From Mediterraneibacter faecis JCM 15917 (GTDB lineage: Bacteria; Bacillota; Clostridia; Lachnospirales; Lachnospiraceae): DNA of 64,000 nucleotides. The notes beneath the pieces are model-generated. The model was not told the origin of the DNA. It worked only from the letters and a program-made list of their open reading frames with translations, and made no database searches. Within the stretch, counting starts at the first letter, position 1. Every line of letters starts with the position of its first letter. The DNA is taken from contig BBDW01000001.1 in NCBI GenBank assembly GCA_001312505.1, positions 62,001-126,000 of the forward strand, in the 5' to 3' direction. This document shows, one piece after another, positions 21,653 through 30,392 of the stretch. Both the position numbers and the translations under genes were made by a program.

Positions 21653-21778
21653 TTGAAAGCAGGAACGTGGCAACCTGCGACAGCGTGGCAGCAGGCGAAC
21701 AACTACACGCTGGGTGCTGTGAATTTGGAGCAGTGGGCACGCCAGCTAGAGAGCGTGTGGACGGTCAACAGGTTTTAG
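21653..21778 (+). CDS. Short reading frame directly after the phage tRNA, possible gene remnant
   Basis: A 41-codon frame from TTG 21653 reads KAGTWQPATAWQQANN.. and ends ..LESVWTVNRF before TAG. The composition (Trp, Gln, Asn) is protein-like and resembles the end of a tail-associated protein. There is no good ribosome site and the start overlaps the tRNA 3' end. It may be the surviving tail of a longer gene. Confidence 0.3.
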   Translation: MKAGTWQPATAWQQANNYTLGAVNLEQWARQLESVWTVNRF

Positions 21779-21877
21779 GCAACTTTTTAATGTGAAAAGG
21801 GGCAACACAGCATACGAAGCCACTACAGGAGCGTGGGCAATATGAGAATAAGAGCACCGCCGGGAAGAGAGGAAAGT

Positions 21878-22213
21878 ATGGAACGCACAAAAGATTTTTA
21901 TAACGGCATGAATTATGCAAAAAAACAATTACAGCAACGGGAACATGAAAGACGCAGAAGAAAAAGATATTTCATTAAGCAGAAATTATGCGGGATTGCG
22001 ACATTTGCGGTGTTGGTAATTGCAACACTGTTTGCACCTCTTTTGGATTTGGATATTATCACGATTTCAGCATTTTTCATGCCGATAGCATTATCACTTA
22101 CCTTTAGCAAGGAAATGTGGATAATGGACACTTATTATTGGGAAGTAAAAGAAAGAGAGGAAAAACGTGAGCAGCATGTACATAAGAAGCCAAGACAGAG
22201 AAAAGCTGTATAG
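21878..22213 (+). CDS. Small two-helix membrane protein
   Basis: 111 residues from ATG 21878, chosen because GAGAGGAAAG lies just upstream. A very basic N-terminus (QQREHERRRRKRYFIKQK) precedes two hydrophobic segments (IATFAVLVIATLFAPLL and IITISAFFMPIALSL) and a charged C-terminus. No family recognised. Overlaps the start of the next gene. Confidence 0.55.
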   Translation: MERTKDFYNGMNYAKKQLQQREHERRRRKRYFIKQKLCGIATFAVLVIATLFAPLLDLDIITISAFFMPIALSLTFSKEMWIMDTYYWEVKEREEKREQHVHKKPRQRKAV

Positions 22214-22503
22214 GTTGGGTGGAAATTACGCATGTGTGGAGTATGGAAGTGCAACAGAAAGAGCCAAAAAGGGGGGGCAAGAACCAAAAGAAACACACAG
22301 TATTTTTATTTCTGACGGAGTGTTAGAAGAAATAGGAACATACGAAACAAAAGAGCGGTGTTTAGAGATTATAGACGAAATACAGAAAGTAAGCGTTTCT
22401 TATTTATATTCAGAGGGTAGCCCCCGGATTTTTAAAGGGTGCGCCAGCATTTCCACCATTTGCAGCGGAAATACCAAGAATATACGAAATGCCAGAGAAA
22501 TAG
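22167..22503 (+). CDS. Small phage protein, unknown (apparent +1 indel near 22437)
   Basis: Start GTG 22167 follows GAGAGG; ATG 22176 is an alternative. The sequence runs YIRSQDREKLYRLGGNYA and continues through SIFISDGVLEEIGTYETKERC. One extra base near 22437 (AAAGGGTGCG) would otherwise fuse this gene to the next. Removing it gives GAPAFPPFAAEIPRIYEM and a stop at 22501-22503. Function unknown. Confidence 0.5.
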
Positions 22504-22514
22504 GAGAAAAAGCA

Positions 22515-22712
22515 ATGAAAATTAAAATTGTACAGCATGTACCAACAAAGCCAAGCCCGGAAGTAGGCAAGGTATACGAGGTAACAAAAATAAACAAGAG
22601 AAGCAACAGGCAAGGCGGCACAGTATATTTTGTAATGTGTGAGGGCGTAGAGGTGGGCGTGCTTGAAAGAGAAATGAGGATTGTAGAGGATGGGGGGGCT
22701 GTAGAAGAATGA
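22515..22712 (+). CDS. Small phage protein, unknown
   Basis: 65 residues from ATG 22515 with AGGAG 7-8 bases upstream (TAGGAGAAAAAGCAATG). It begins MKIKIVQHVPTKPSPEVGKVYEV and ends in EDGGAVEE, a likely small beta-barrel. Its TGA overlaps the next ATG (ATGA), so the pair is translationally coupled. A 7-G tract near 22692 may add a glycine. Confidence 0.55.
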   Translation: MKIKIVQHVPTKPSPEVGKVYEVTKINKRSNRQGGTVYFVMCEGVEVGVLEREMRIVEDGGAVEE

Positions 22713-23023
22713 CATTAGAGCAATTCATAGAGCCAATACACAACATAACAAGAATACGCATTGTTAAAGGCAAGGGCAGCAGGTACGAAACCAGTGAGGC
22801 AGACGTATACATAGGCTGGCTGGGAATATTGCGGGAAGATAAAAGTCAGATCAGTAAAGAAATATGGCAGGCAGAGATAAAGGATTTTGCAGTAGTGCCG
22901 GATATTCGGCATAAGGACTGGCAAAAGCTGGGGGGGTTAATGAAACCATTAGAGCCGGGAGAACACCCGCAGTATAAATTTAGTGATTTGACAATGACAC
23001 TGTATTACACATTTTGCATATAA
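22709..23023 (+). CDS. Small phage protein, unknown
   Basis: 104 residues starting in an ATGA overlap with the gene before. It begins TLEQFIEPIHNITRIRIV and continues SEADVYIGWLGIL; no motif recognised. It immediately precedes the first DGR target gene and probably shares its transcript. Confidence 0.55.
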   Translation: MTLEQFIEPIHNITRIRIVKGKGSRYETSEADVYIGWLGILREDKSQISKEIWQAEIKDFAVVPDIRHKDWQKLGGLMKPLEPGEHPQYKFSDLTMTLYYTFCI

Positions 23024-23041
23024 GAAACGAGGTAAAAAAGT

Positions 23042-24223
23042 ATGAGTGAAGCAATGGCAGCAGTAGAAAGAGCTGTACGGTTTGGAATTAAGATTAACAA
23101 AAACGAAGAGGACAGCAACAAGCGGGTAACGTACCTGTATGATGCCGTAGGTATGATACCTGCGGTAATGGATTTTGTAGAGGGTGCATTTAATTATGGT
23201 AGCTGGGGCAATGTGGAATTTGTAAAGAACAACTACCCTTGCATGGTTAAATTTGACGGCACAGAGGATTACAGATTAAACCCGGACAATTACGAACTGA
23301 AAGAGGACGGGACAAAGAGCAATATTACAGATATTTATTATGCGGGTAATGCAATGGCTGCATTTAAGGGCGGCTGGCTGTGCCAGTACGAAACAGCTAC
23401 AGACGAATATATCATTTGGAGCAATGTAAAATTTGATGATTCATACAACGCATACCACAGAACAGGAAAAGACGGCACATTAAATGCCGGATTCTACAGA
23501 CACATTTATACGCCGTCACTGGTTGGCAATGCAGCCCGTAGCCTTAGTGGTTGTCAGACTATCGGAAATATGACAGCGGAGCAGGAAAACGAGGCTTGCA
23601 AGGCAAACGGCGATAAGTGGGCTATGAGTTCATGGTGGGAATGGAATTACATTATTTGCCTGTTAAAGATTATGGCAAAAACAGACGATTTGCAGACAGC
23701 CTACGGAACAGGAAACAGCAGAACCGGGCAGCCAGCGAATACAGGTACATTAAACGGCAAAGGGCAGTTTTATGGTGCATCTGATTTTAGAATACAAGTT
23801 AAGGTATTCCATACAGAGGCATTATGGGGGGGCGATAAATGGGAGCGTTTAACAAAGCTGATCTGTGCAGACGGAATTGTAAAAGTATTGCCGTATGGAG
23901 AGCCGAACTTTACGGGACAGGGATATACAGACGCATACCGCTATATGTGGAATGATTGGCGTTATGGCTATGTAGATAAAACCGTAATGACACCATACGG
24001 ACGCTTGCCAATCTCATTTAATGGGACAAGCCATAAATATGCAGCAGACGGCGGGGGGGCAGTAGATACAGAAATTGTGGCTGTGCCTCTTGTGGGCGGC
24101 TACTGCAACGACGGGCTGGGTTGCGGGGGGGCTTGCGTGTCCTTGAACAACACCGCTGGCTATGCGAACTGGTACATTGCGCCCGGTCTTTCTTGTGAAA
24201 TGCCTGCGGCTGCGGAGCAGTAA
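23042..24223 (+). CDS. DGR target protein 1, C-type-lectin-like variable protein
   Basis: 393 residues. The body is paralogous to the second target protein (47370): both contain FNYGSWGNVEFVKNNYPCMV and AAFKGGWLCQYETATDEY. The C-terminal 40 codons (24077-24196) are a variable repeat matching the template repeat at 48759. The fold expected from DGR targets is a C-type lectin domain, consistent with LVGG...GLGCGG...ANWYIAPGLSC. The N-terminus (AAVERAVRFGIKI) differs from target 2 and lacks its tail-fibre-like start. It sits in the early region, far from the tail genes, so whether it is a virion protein is unknown. RBS GAGG lies 10 bases upstream. Confidence 0.85.
   Translation: MSEAMAAVERAVRFGIKINKNEEDSNKRVTYLYDAVGMIPAVMDFVEGAFNYGSWGNVEFVKNNYPCMVKFDGTEDYRLNPDNYELKEDGTKSNITDIYYAGNAMAAFKGGWLCQYETATDEYIIWSNVKFDDSYNAYHRTGKDGTLNAGFYRHIYTPSLVGNAARSLSGCQTIGNMTAEQENEACKANGDKWAMSSWWEWNYIICLLKIMAKTDDLQTAYGTGNSRTGQPANTGTLNGKGQFYGASDFRIQVKVFHTEALWGGDKWERLTKLICADGIVKVLPYGEPNFTGQGYTDAYRYMWNDWRYGYVDKTVMTPYGRLPISFNGTSHKYAADGGGAVDTEIVAVPLVGGYCNDGLGCGGACVSLNNTAGYANWYIAPGLSCEMPAAAEQ
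24077..24196 (+). repeat. DGR variable repeat 1 (VR1)
   Basis: About 120 bases aligned to the TR. Nine internal substitutions are all at TR adenines, e.g. AAC to TAC, AAC to GAC, AAT to GGT, AAC to TCC, AAT to TAT. The 3' anchor ATTGCGCCCGGTC is conserved. Homology fades after TCTT near 24196. Confidence 0.9.
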
Positions 24224-24234
24224 AGGGGGGGGAA

Positions 24235-24255
24235 CGGGGGGGGATTTTTCCCCCG
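24235..24255 (+). promoter_or_regulatory. G/C hairpin downstream of VR1, candidate DGR target-recognition structure
   Basis: CGGGGGG... / CCCCCG closes a short AT loop, 39 bases after VR1. The same structure with the same flanks (AGTAAAGG..GAACGG) follows VR2 at 48672 and is absent after the TR. In the Bordetella phage DGR a hairpin in this position marks the recipient repeat. The exact G count is uncertain because of tract expansion. Confidence 0.65.
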
Positions 24256-24280
24256 CACCCGGAAAGGAGAACATACAAAA

Positions 24281-24950
24281 ATGAACAATGAAAATTTTGC
24301 CGGAATTATGGGAACGGTAAAGCAGGCAGAGGTAACAAGCGGGGGTATGCGGATACGACACAGAAAACCGCTATGCAGTGCTGCGGGTATGTGTACCGAG
24401 AAAAAGCGGGGCAGAGGATACGGTAATTGTAGCTGCAAAAATAAAGGAAAATGAAAACATAGACGCAGAAGCAATAGCAAGAAATATGGTGGTTGGCAGA
24501 GATATTATGGCAACGGGCATTTTGCAGAAAGCCATGAACGCAGAAAGCGGGCATACGGCTGTTTTTATCCTTGCAGATCACGTTGTAACAGTAGGGTTCC
24601 CGGAATATCAGAACGGCGTGCAATTAACAGCGGAAATTGTGAATAACCCGGAAGTAAGAGAAACACCAAGGGGAAAACATATAGCAGATGTAATGCTGAA
24701 AGTGGAAAACTGCATACAGGGTGGAAACGTACATATCCCATGTATTTTCTGGCAGGAGAACGCCAGCGAGATTGCAAAGTACAAAAGAGGCACGATTGTA
24801 AAAATCACTGGCAGATTACAGAGCCGGGAGTATGTGAAAAAGTATTACGGCGATAATAACACAGAATCAGAAGAGAAAAGAACCACTTTCGAGGTATCAG
24901 TAGAAAAGATGCAGGTATGGTGGCAGCCGGAAACAGTAGAAAGGAATTAG
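24281..24950 (+). CDS. OB-fold, SSB-like phage protein (one-base insertion near 24345)
   Basis: Start ATG 24281 with AAAGGAGA upstream. The frame breaks at AGCGGGGGTATG near 24345; four G would give VTSGVCGYDTENRYAVLRV. About 220 residues with an OB-type strand pattern: VENCIQGGNVHIPCIFWQ, and YKRGTIVKITGRLQSREYV near the C-terminus, as in primosomal PriB/SSB-like proteins. Likely binds single-stranded DNA in phage replication, which fits its place just upstream of the Rep gene. Assignment is by pattern only. Confidence 0.6.
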
Positions 24951-24955
24951 ACACA

Positions 24956-25279
24956 ATGAAAAGCAGAATCATTTTAAACAGAGAACGCACAGCAAAGGCA
25001 CAGGAAATATCAATACCGATACATGGAAAAGGCGGGGGGGAGCTAGGCATAAAGGCAGTTACTGGGCTAGTGGGGGGGTTGATTGAAACATTGAAAGATT
25101 GCGGTACATGTCAAGAGGTACAATCTGTATTTGATGCTATCTGTGGATATAACGCATGTTGTATTAGATGTGAGTTTATTGACGAAAAGGGCGCAGATGA
25201 ACTTATGGAGTTGGTAAGTATGCTTGCTGGGCAGGAAATGGCAAGATGTAAGAATAGTTGCGGGAAAGGCACAGAATGA
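24956..25279 (+). CDS. Small phage protein, unknown
   Basis: 107 residues from ATG 24956 (AAAGGAATT upstream). It contains several cysteines (DCGTCQEVQ, NACCIRCEF, ARCKNSCG) that might bind metal. Two 7-G tracts near 25034 and 25072 probably each add a glycine. Overlaps the next gene by ATGA. Confidence 0.5.
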   Translation: MKSRIILNRERTAKAQEISIPIHGKGGGELGIKAVTGLVGGLIETLKDCGTCQEVQSVFDAICGYNACCIRCEFIDEKGADELMELVSMLAGQEMARCKNSCGKGTE

Positions 25280-25602
25280 AATTTGCATGGACGGAAAAGG
25301 ATAAAGAGCGGTTTTTTAAGAGAGCCGAAAGGCAATTAAAAGCCGCTGGCATTGATTTTGTGCAGGTAGACCGGGAACAGATAGGTGTAAAAGAGTGGAA
25401 TGCAGAGAAGCAGACCGCAGGCGCAGTTTATGTATGGCTGACATCATACCCGTATAACCATTTCAGCACAAGGAAACGTGGATTATTAAAAAGGTTGGGA
25501 AATTGGGAATGTACAGACCATTTCAAGAAAGGCGGGAGCAAACCAATATATATGCACTCACGCCTTATTTACACCTCATACAGAGAGGAAAAGAAACAAT
25601 GA
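25276..25602 (+). CDS. Small phage protein, unknown
   Basis: 108 residues starting in an ATGA overlap. It begins KFAWTEKDKERFFKRAERQL and is basic throughout. No motif recognised. It is the last gene before a hairpin terminator and the Rep gene. Confidence 0.5.
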   Translation: MKFAWTEKDKERFFKRAERQLKAAGIDFVQVDREQIGVKEWNAEKQTAGAVYVWLTSYPYNHFSTRKRGLLKRLGNWECTDHFKKGGSKPIYMHSRLIYTSYREEKKQ

Positions 25603-25611
25603 AAAGAGAAA

Positions 25612-25645
25612 GCCCCCCCTACGGTACTGGAATACCATAGGGGGC
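25612..25645 (+). terminator. Hairpin between early genes and rep
   Basis: GCCCC..CTACGGTA pairs with TACCATAGGGGGC around a short loop. No clear T-run follows, so it may be an RNA-stability or regulatory hairpin. The C tract may be lengthened by the same error seen elsewhere. Confidence 0.5.
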
Positions 25646-25783
25646 AAAGCTATAAGCCTTAACAATTTGTCTAACAAAAGTATAAATGGCGTATGGCGAA
25701 AAGTCAAGGAAATTGCAGGCACAGAGCCTGCCTTTACCACTTGATAAAAGTATTAACTATCCGACAAAAGAGAGGTAAAACAT

Positions 25784-26541
25784 ATGCCGTATGTAGAGAG
25801 AGTTACAAGAGCAGGAAAGACGATAGAGGTAGAGCGTTACTTTACCAGCAGATACAAAAAGCCGGGCATAAAAAGAGGGATAAAGTAAAGCCAACCAAGG
25901 AAGAGCAGAAAAAGGTTAATACCAGAGCGGCAGAGAGAAAATTACGATTACTGTTAAATGCCAATTTTGGGTATGGAGATTATCACTTAGAACTGGACTA
26001 CATACGGAAAAAGGGACAGCCGGATAGAAGCAGGGAGCAGATGCGTAAGGACATGGATATTTTTTTACGGGAGTTACGCAAAGAGTGCAAAAAGGCAGGC
26101 ATAGAGCTTAAATATGTGCATGTTATGGAGATTGGTAAAAGAGGGGCACGCCACCACCATTTAGTTATCAACAAGATTGATACAGAGATTTTACAACGAT
26201 GCTGGTACAAAGCGTATGAGGGACACAATAGGGTAAAGGTATTCCCGTTAGACGATTCTGGAAATTACGCAAAGCTGGCAAGCTATTTTATCAAGTACAC
26301 AGATACGCACAGGACAGAGGCAGACGGGGGGGCATTACAGGGCAAGCGTTGGAATTGCAGCAAAAACCTTGTAAGACCAGAGCCAGAAATAAGAATAATT
26401 TCAGATCGTGCATGGTTCAAATCAGAGCCAACAGCGATAAAAGGTTACTACGTGGACAAAGACAGCGTGAGCAAAGGCGTACATAGCCCGGAATACTACG
26501 GATACGGGTACATGAGGTACACGCTGGTAAAACTGGAATGA
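25784..26541 (+). CDS. HUH-type rolling-circle replication protein (one-base deletion near 25880)
   Basis: Start ATG 25784 gives MPYVERVTRAGKTIEVERYF; AGAGGT lies upstream. The frame shifts where AGAGGGATAAAG should read AGAGGGGATAAAG (RGDKVKPTKEEQ). The core has KYVHVMEIGKRGARHHHLVI, a histidine-hydrophobe-histidine metal site, followed 60 residues later by NYAKLASYFIKYTD with candidate catalytic tyrosines. This is the layout of rolling-circle Rep enzymes, which nick an origin and stay covalently bound. About 250 residues. It implies plasmid-like or rolling-circle replication of the phage. Confidence 0.75.
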
Positions 26542-26681
26542 AAGGGGTTGATAGTTTGATTGTGATAGCTGCGATTGCAATATTTATGGCAGGCGTGGTT
26601 GCGGGCATGGTGTTAATGGCACTTGCAGCCGCTGCTAAAAGAAACAATGAGCGGATAGAGAGGGCAGAAAAACATGATTGA
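26538..26681 (+). CDS. Small single-helix membrane protein (DUF3789-like)
   Basis: 47 residues in an ATGA overlap with rep. One hydrophobic helix (IVIAAIAIFMAGVVAGMVLMALAAA, residues 8-32) is followed by a charged tail (KRNNERIERAEKHD). Such tiny membrane proteins are common in Clostridia phages and mobile elements; function unknown. Confidence 0.6.
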   Translation: MKGVDSLIVIAAIAIFMAGVVAGMVLMALAAAAKRNNERIERAEKHD

Positions 26682-26809
26682 CAAAATTATTTACTGGTTA
26701 TTCCAACCGGGGGAAAGATTGCAAGCATTGTTGCCTGCGGTGTGAGTATTACGATTTATGCCGTTCAGAAGTAAAACGAGGAAAGGAGCGAAAGAATGAG
26801 AAATTTTAG
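26675..26809 (+). CDS. Small cysteine-rich phage protein (one-base insertion near 26710)
   Basis: ATG 26675 overlaps the preceding gene. Reading one G fewer in the GGGGG tract near 26710 gives PGKDCKHCCLRCEYYDLC, a compact CxxCCxxCxxxxxC cluster typical of a small zinc-binding protein. As written it stops early. Function unknown. Confidence 0.45.
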
Positions 26810-27210
26810 GCTTGACGATGAAAGCGGACATCAAGAGGCATTATTTGAGTGGGCAGCGTACCACATGGACTGTATGCCGGAACTTGAATATATGCACCAT
26901 ATCCCAAACGGGGGGAAAGCGAGATAAACGGACAGCGGTAGCACTGAAAAGGCAGGGTGTAAAAGCTGGTGTGCCGGATATCTGTTTACCAGTGGCAAGA
27001 AACGGATATCATGGGTTGTACATCGAACTGAAAGCAGGCAAAAACAAGGCTACAAAGAACCAAGAAAAGTGGCAAGTATTTTTGAACGACCAAGGGTATT
27101 ATGCAGTGATCTGTTACGGGTGGCGTGAGGCGGCAAAAGTGATTGAAGAATATTTATTAAAAGCCGACAACGACAAAGCGGCAGCAGTATTACAGGAAAT
27201 GGGAAAATAA
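26796..27210 (+). CDS. VRR-NUC domain endonuclease (one-base insertion near 26918)
   Basis: ATG 26796 with GAAAGGAGCG upstream. Starts RNFRLDDESGHQEALFEWAA. After correcting a 6-G tract to five (IPNGGKRDKRTAVALKRQG) it continues GVKAGVPDICLPVARNGYHGLYIELKAGKN. This is the VRR-NUC nuclease core, with PD and ExK residues. About 137 residues, the usual size of the stand-alone phage form, which is often found next to replication genes and cuts branched DNA. Confidence 0.8.
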
Positions 27211-27229
27211 GCACGAAAGAGGTAAAAGT

Positions 27230-28021
27230 ATGAGAGTGATTAGCGTTTTAAATTTAAAAGGCGGCGTGGCAAAAACATTTACGGCAGCAAACGTAGCATA
27301 TGAGCTTTACAGGAGAGGTTACAGAGTATTGCTAATTGATAACGATAAACAGGGCAATTTAAGCAAAGCGTACAGCAGATACGATGCAGAGAATATAGCA
27401 CCAGTTACAAAGTTACTGGCTGGGGGACTGGTGCAACGTAGACGAACTGATACAGCATACAGACTATGAGGGCATCGACATTGTAACAGCGAATATGTCA
27501 TTGTTTGGGGGGGCTACATGGAATTTAACCAAAGAGGACAGCGAAAACCAGATTGAAAGATACAAAACACTGGTATATGCCAAAGTACAGTATTACGGAG
27601 ATTGCACCGTATACGGCAAATACGATTACTGCATCATTGATAACCCGCCAGATATCGGCTGAATGTTGTAAATGCGCTGGCGATTACGGACGAGGTAATA
27701 GTACCTGTAAAGGTGGACGAGGACGCATTAGAGGGGCTGGATATCGTGACAGAGCAGATAGAGGACGCAAAAGCATTTAATCCGGCATTAAAGTTGGCTG
27801 GCGTATTGATTACGTCATACCAAAACACAGACGGAGAGGCAGCAGGCGTAGAGTGGCTGGAACAGAACACAGATTTTAATATTTTGGGCATTATCAGATA
27901 TTCCAAGAAAGTAGCAGAAAACACATTTTTGCGAAAGCCCATTTATGAGTACAGCCCATGTTGTGCAGCAGCGCAGGGATACAAGAAATTTGTAACGGCA
28001 TACACAGGAAAAGCGAGGTAA
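27230..28021 (+). CDS. parA: ParA-family partition ATPase (two one-base indels)
   Basis: About 263 residues. Deviant Walker A LNLKGGVAKTFTAANVAYEL (the KGGxxKT form), ValLLIDNDKQGN as the A' region, CIIDNPPDIG as Walker B, then EVIVPVKVDEDALEG. The frame breaks at GGGGG near 27423 (GDWCNVDELIQ expected) and at a missing G near 27657 (DIGLNVVNALA expected). A 7-G tract near 27507 may add a glycine. With the ParB downstream it implies active segregation of an extrachromosomal form. Confidence 0.85.
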
Positions 28022-28027
28022 AAAGAT

Positions 28028-29331
28028 ATGGCAAAGTTTGGCATTAACGATATTCTGAACGCAAAGACAAAGGCAGCCGGGCAGCAGGCACAGGGATACA
28101 AAGAAATCTATTTAAGCCCGTATGAGGTAAAGGCAGCCGAAGAGAACACGCACCAGAAGTTAGAGGGCATAGAAGAACTGGCAGACAGCTTTTTACACGT
28201 AGGGCAGGAGCAGCCAACGGTTTTGGCAAGGGTAAACGGAGAATACCGCATAATTGACGGGCACAGACGTAACGAAGCAAACAAGCTGAATTTGGAGCGG
28301 GGGGGGCATAAAGAGTATGAAAAAGTGCTTTTCCGCTCAAAGGATATGAGCGAGGCTATGTATGAGTTATCGTTGCTGGCTGGCAATGGATACACGCAGG
28401 AGCTGACGGCATACGAAAAAACGAGATTGGTAGAAAGAACCAAGGCGGCACTTATCCGGGCAAAGAAAGAGGACGGATTAGAGATTAAAGGGAAAATGCG
28501 TGATCTGATAGCTCAATGCTGAACGAAAGCAGCACAAACGTAGCACGTATGGAAAGTATCAACAACAATGCAACGCCGGAAATCAAAGAGCAGTTAAAAA
28601 GCGGTAGTATTGGGGGTAACGGCAGCGTATGAGGCTGCGAAGTTGTCAGAGGCAGAGCAAAAGGAAATTGCGGAGCGGGCAGCAGCCGGGAAAGAGATAC
28701 GGGCAAATGAAATTGCACAGAAAGTTGCGGAAAAGAAAGCAGCAGAAAAAGCAGATAAGCCGGAAGAACCAAGACCGGGGGGGGACGATTACGAAATAGC
28801 ACACCCGGAGAGCATTACATCGTTGTGCTATTCATGCCTGTATTATTCAGACTGCAATGTAAAAACGGGGGGGACGTGTCAGAAGTGCGACAAGTACAAG
28901 AATAAGGCAGAGGCAGAAAAAACGGACGAACAGCGGTATAGCGAAGAGCAGGACAGAATAGACCGAGAAACAAAAGCGAAGCTGCGGCAGCAGGCAGAAA
29001 ATGAAAAAATGGAGCATTTGCCAAGCGATACAGAAAAACAGCCAAAGCTACACAGAATAAGATTAGCAAAAATGTCTTTTGAAGATGTGGCAAGCGGTAA
29101 AAAGCCGTTTGAGCTGCGGAAGAATGACGAGGGATTTAAACAGGGCGATATTTTAGAAATGGCAGAATACACGAACGGAGAGGAAACGGGAAGAATCATA
29201 AAGGCAGAGGTAACGTATATGTTACAGGAATATGCAGGACTTGCAGAGGGGGGTACTGCATCATGGCAATTAAGGTAATGGGTATTGTGTCCGAAACGGA
29301 CACCAAGGGAGTAAAGCATGATAGAGGATAA
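28028..29331 (+). CDS. parB: ParB-type partition protein fused to a Cys-rich segment and a DUF3850 (ASCH/PUA-like) domain
   Basis: Residues 1-165 are ParB: EIYLSPYEVKAAEEN, then the nuclease-like core RIIDGHRRNEANKL, and an HTH region GNGYTQELTAYEKTRLVERT. Next is a basic/acidic linker, then a five-Cys segment (CYSCLYYSDCNV..TCQKCDKY). It ends with KMSFEDVASGKKPFELRKNDEGF..GDILEMAEY, the signature of DUF3850. Three indels are inferred: -A near 28517, +G near 28612, and +2 G near 29250, after which it ends EGYCIMAIKVMGIVSETD. The true stop at 29329 overlaps the next gene. ParB with a nucleic-acid-modification-type PUA-like tail is unusual. Confidence 0.75.
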
Positions 29332-29701
29332 AATAAAACAGGAATATGAATGGCAGCATAGAGAAATGGGACAACCTGCGCTGGATGAATTGTTTAATAA
29401 AATCAATGAGGCGTTGGGAATAGAGTTGTGGATATGGCAAAAAACGTATATGGCAATGGGCGTTTACAGACAGATAGGAGCAACAACAGCGGAATGCTTA
29501 CGGACGCTGCTTTTTGGTAAAACAACACCATTGGATTACTCAAGACCGCCAAGAAGTAAGAGGGAACATTGCGAACGGGAACAGTTAAGGGAAATATATC
29601 AAAAACTTAATGAGGCAGGGATACAGACAAGACAGGTATTTTGGAACAGAGAAGAAAAGGAGCAATGGCATGAATCACAGACAGTGGAAAAAGAATTATA
29701 A
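29318..29701 (+). CDS. Phage protein, unknown
   Basis: 127 residues from ATG 29318, overlapping the end of parB. It contains WQHREMGQPALDELFNKINEAL and IWQKTYMAMGVYRQIGATTAE. The IWQKxYxxxGxxRxxGxT pattern recurs in Clostridia phage proteins, but I cannot give a function. Confidence 0.55.
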   Translation: MIEDKIKQEYEWQHREMGQPALDELFNKINEALGIELWIWQKTYMAMGVYRQIGATTAECLRTLLFGKTTPLDYSRPPRSKREHCEREQLREIYQKLNEAGIQTRQVFWNREEKEQWHESQTVEKEL

Positions 29702-29965
29702 AAAGCGATATGGTTATAATCCACCTGCATATATGGACAAGCGAAAGAGAAGAAAGGCAAGGGCGCAGCAGTCCTTGCCTTGTGCTGGTATATCGGTGGA
29801 GCAGATAACACAGGCAATGGCAACATTTACAGAGGCAGTATTTACCGCAGCAGGAAATATATGTGATGCGCTGGCACAGATGTTTAGCAGGCAGGCACAG
29901 GCATTTAATGTTGCGGCAGAAAAATATAAAGACAGTGAGGCAGGGGGGGCGCATGGGGGGAATAA
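29670..29965 (+). CDS. Basic phage protein, unknown (end depends on G-tract length)
   Basis: Start ATG 29670 (HRQWKKNYKKRYGYNPPAY) with AAAAGGAG upstream. The N-terminal 35 residues are very basic; the rest is helical (ISVEQITQAMATFTEAVFTA). As written it reads through two G tracts near 29943 and 29955 into the next gene. With four G in the second tract it would stop at TAA 29963-29965. Confidence 0.45.
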
Positions 29966-29972
29966 CAAAGAG

Positions 29973-30299
29973 ATGCAGAGGCAGCAGTATAACAGAACAG
30001 TGGCAATGTTGAAACAGTACAGAGATGCACAATTCTTTATACAGCACACAGCGGACGAAGAAAGCAGACAGAGAACAAAAGAGGCAGTACAGCATATTAC
30101 GGCGGCACTGGAAGAGGTACAGCGGCGCAGGCAGCAGGCAGAGAGAGAGGAAGAGTACACAGCATTACGCATGTATTACATGCAGGGATATACATACGAG
30201 CAGATCGAGAAAGAATTAAACACAGGGAAAGATACACCAAGACGCTGGATTACAGCAGCAGTAAAGGAGCTGGCAGTTATGATTTATGGGATTGAGTAA
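29973..30299 (+). CDS. Sigma-70 region 4-like phage late transcription regulator
   Basis: About 108 residues from ATG 29973 (MQRQQYNRTVAMLKQYRDAQ). Coiled-coil N-terminal half (HITAALEEVQRRRQQAEREEE), then a C-terminal HTH YYMQGYTYEQIEKELNTGKDTPRRW. This is the pattern of ArpU/RinA-type late regulators that switch on packaging genes. It stands directly upstream of a promoter-terminator pair and the HNH-terminase module. As written it could be fused to the gene before it. Confidence 0.6.
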   Translation: MQRQQYNRTVAMLKQYRDAQFFIQHTADEESRQRTKEAVQHITAALEEVQRRRQQAEREEEYTALRMYYMQGYTYEQIEKELNTGKDTPRRWITAAVKELAVMIYGIE

Positions 30300-30353
30300 A
30301 GCTGTGCGGAATAGCTACACAAATTTTGCGGTATATTTGCACAAATCCTGCGG

Positions 30354-30383
30354 TGGACAGGGAAACGGTGCGGGCGGTATAAT
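30354..30383 (+). promoter_or_regulatory. Candidate late-operon promoter
   Basis: TGGACA (30354-30359) and TATAAT (30378-30383) with an 18-base spacer, immediately after the sigma-like regulator gene. A strong terminator begins 10 bases further on, so read-through would need antitermination or a second start. Confidence 0.55.
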
Positions 30384-30392
30384 ACAACTGTT

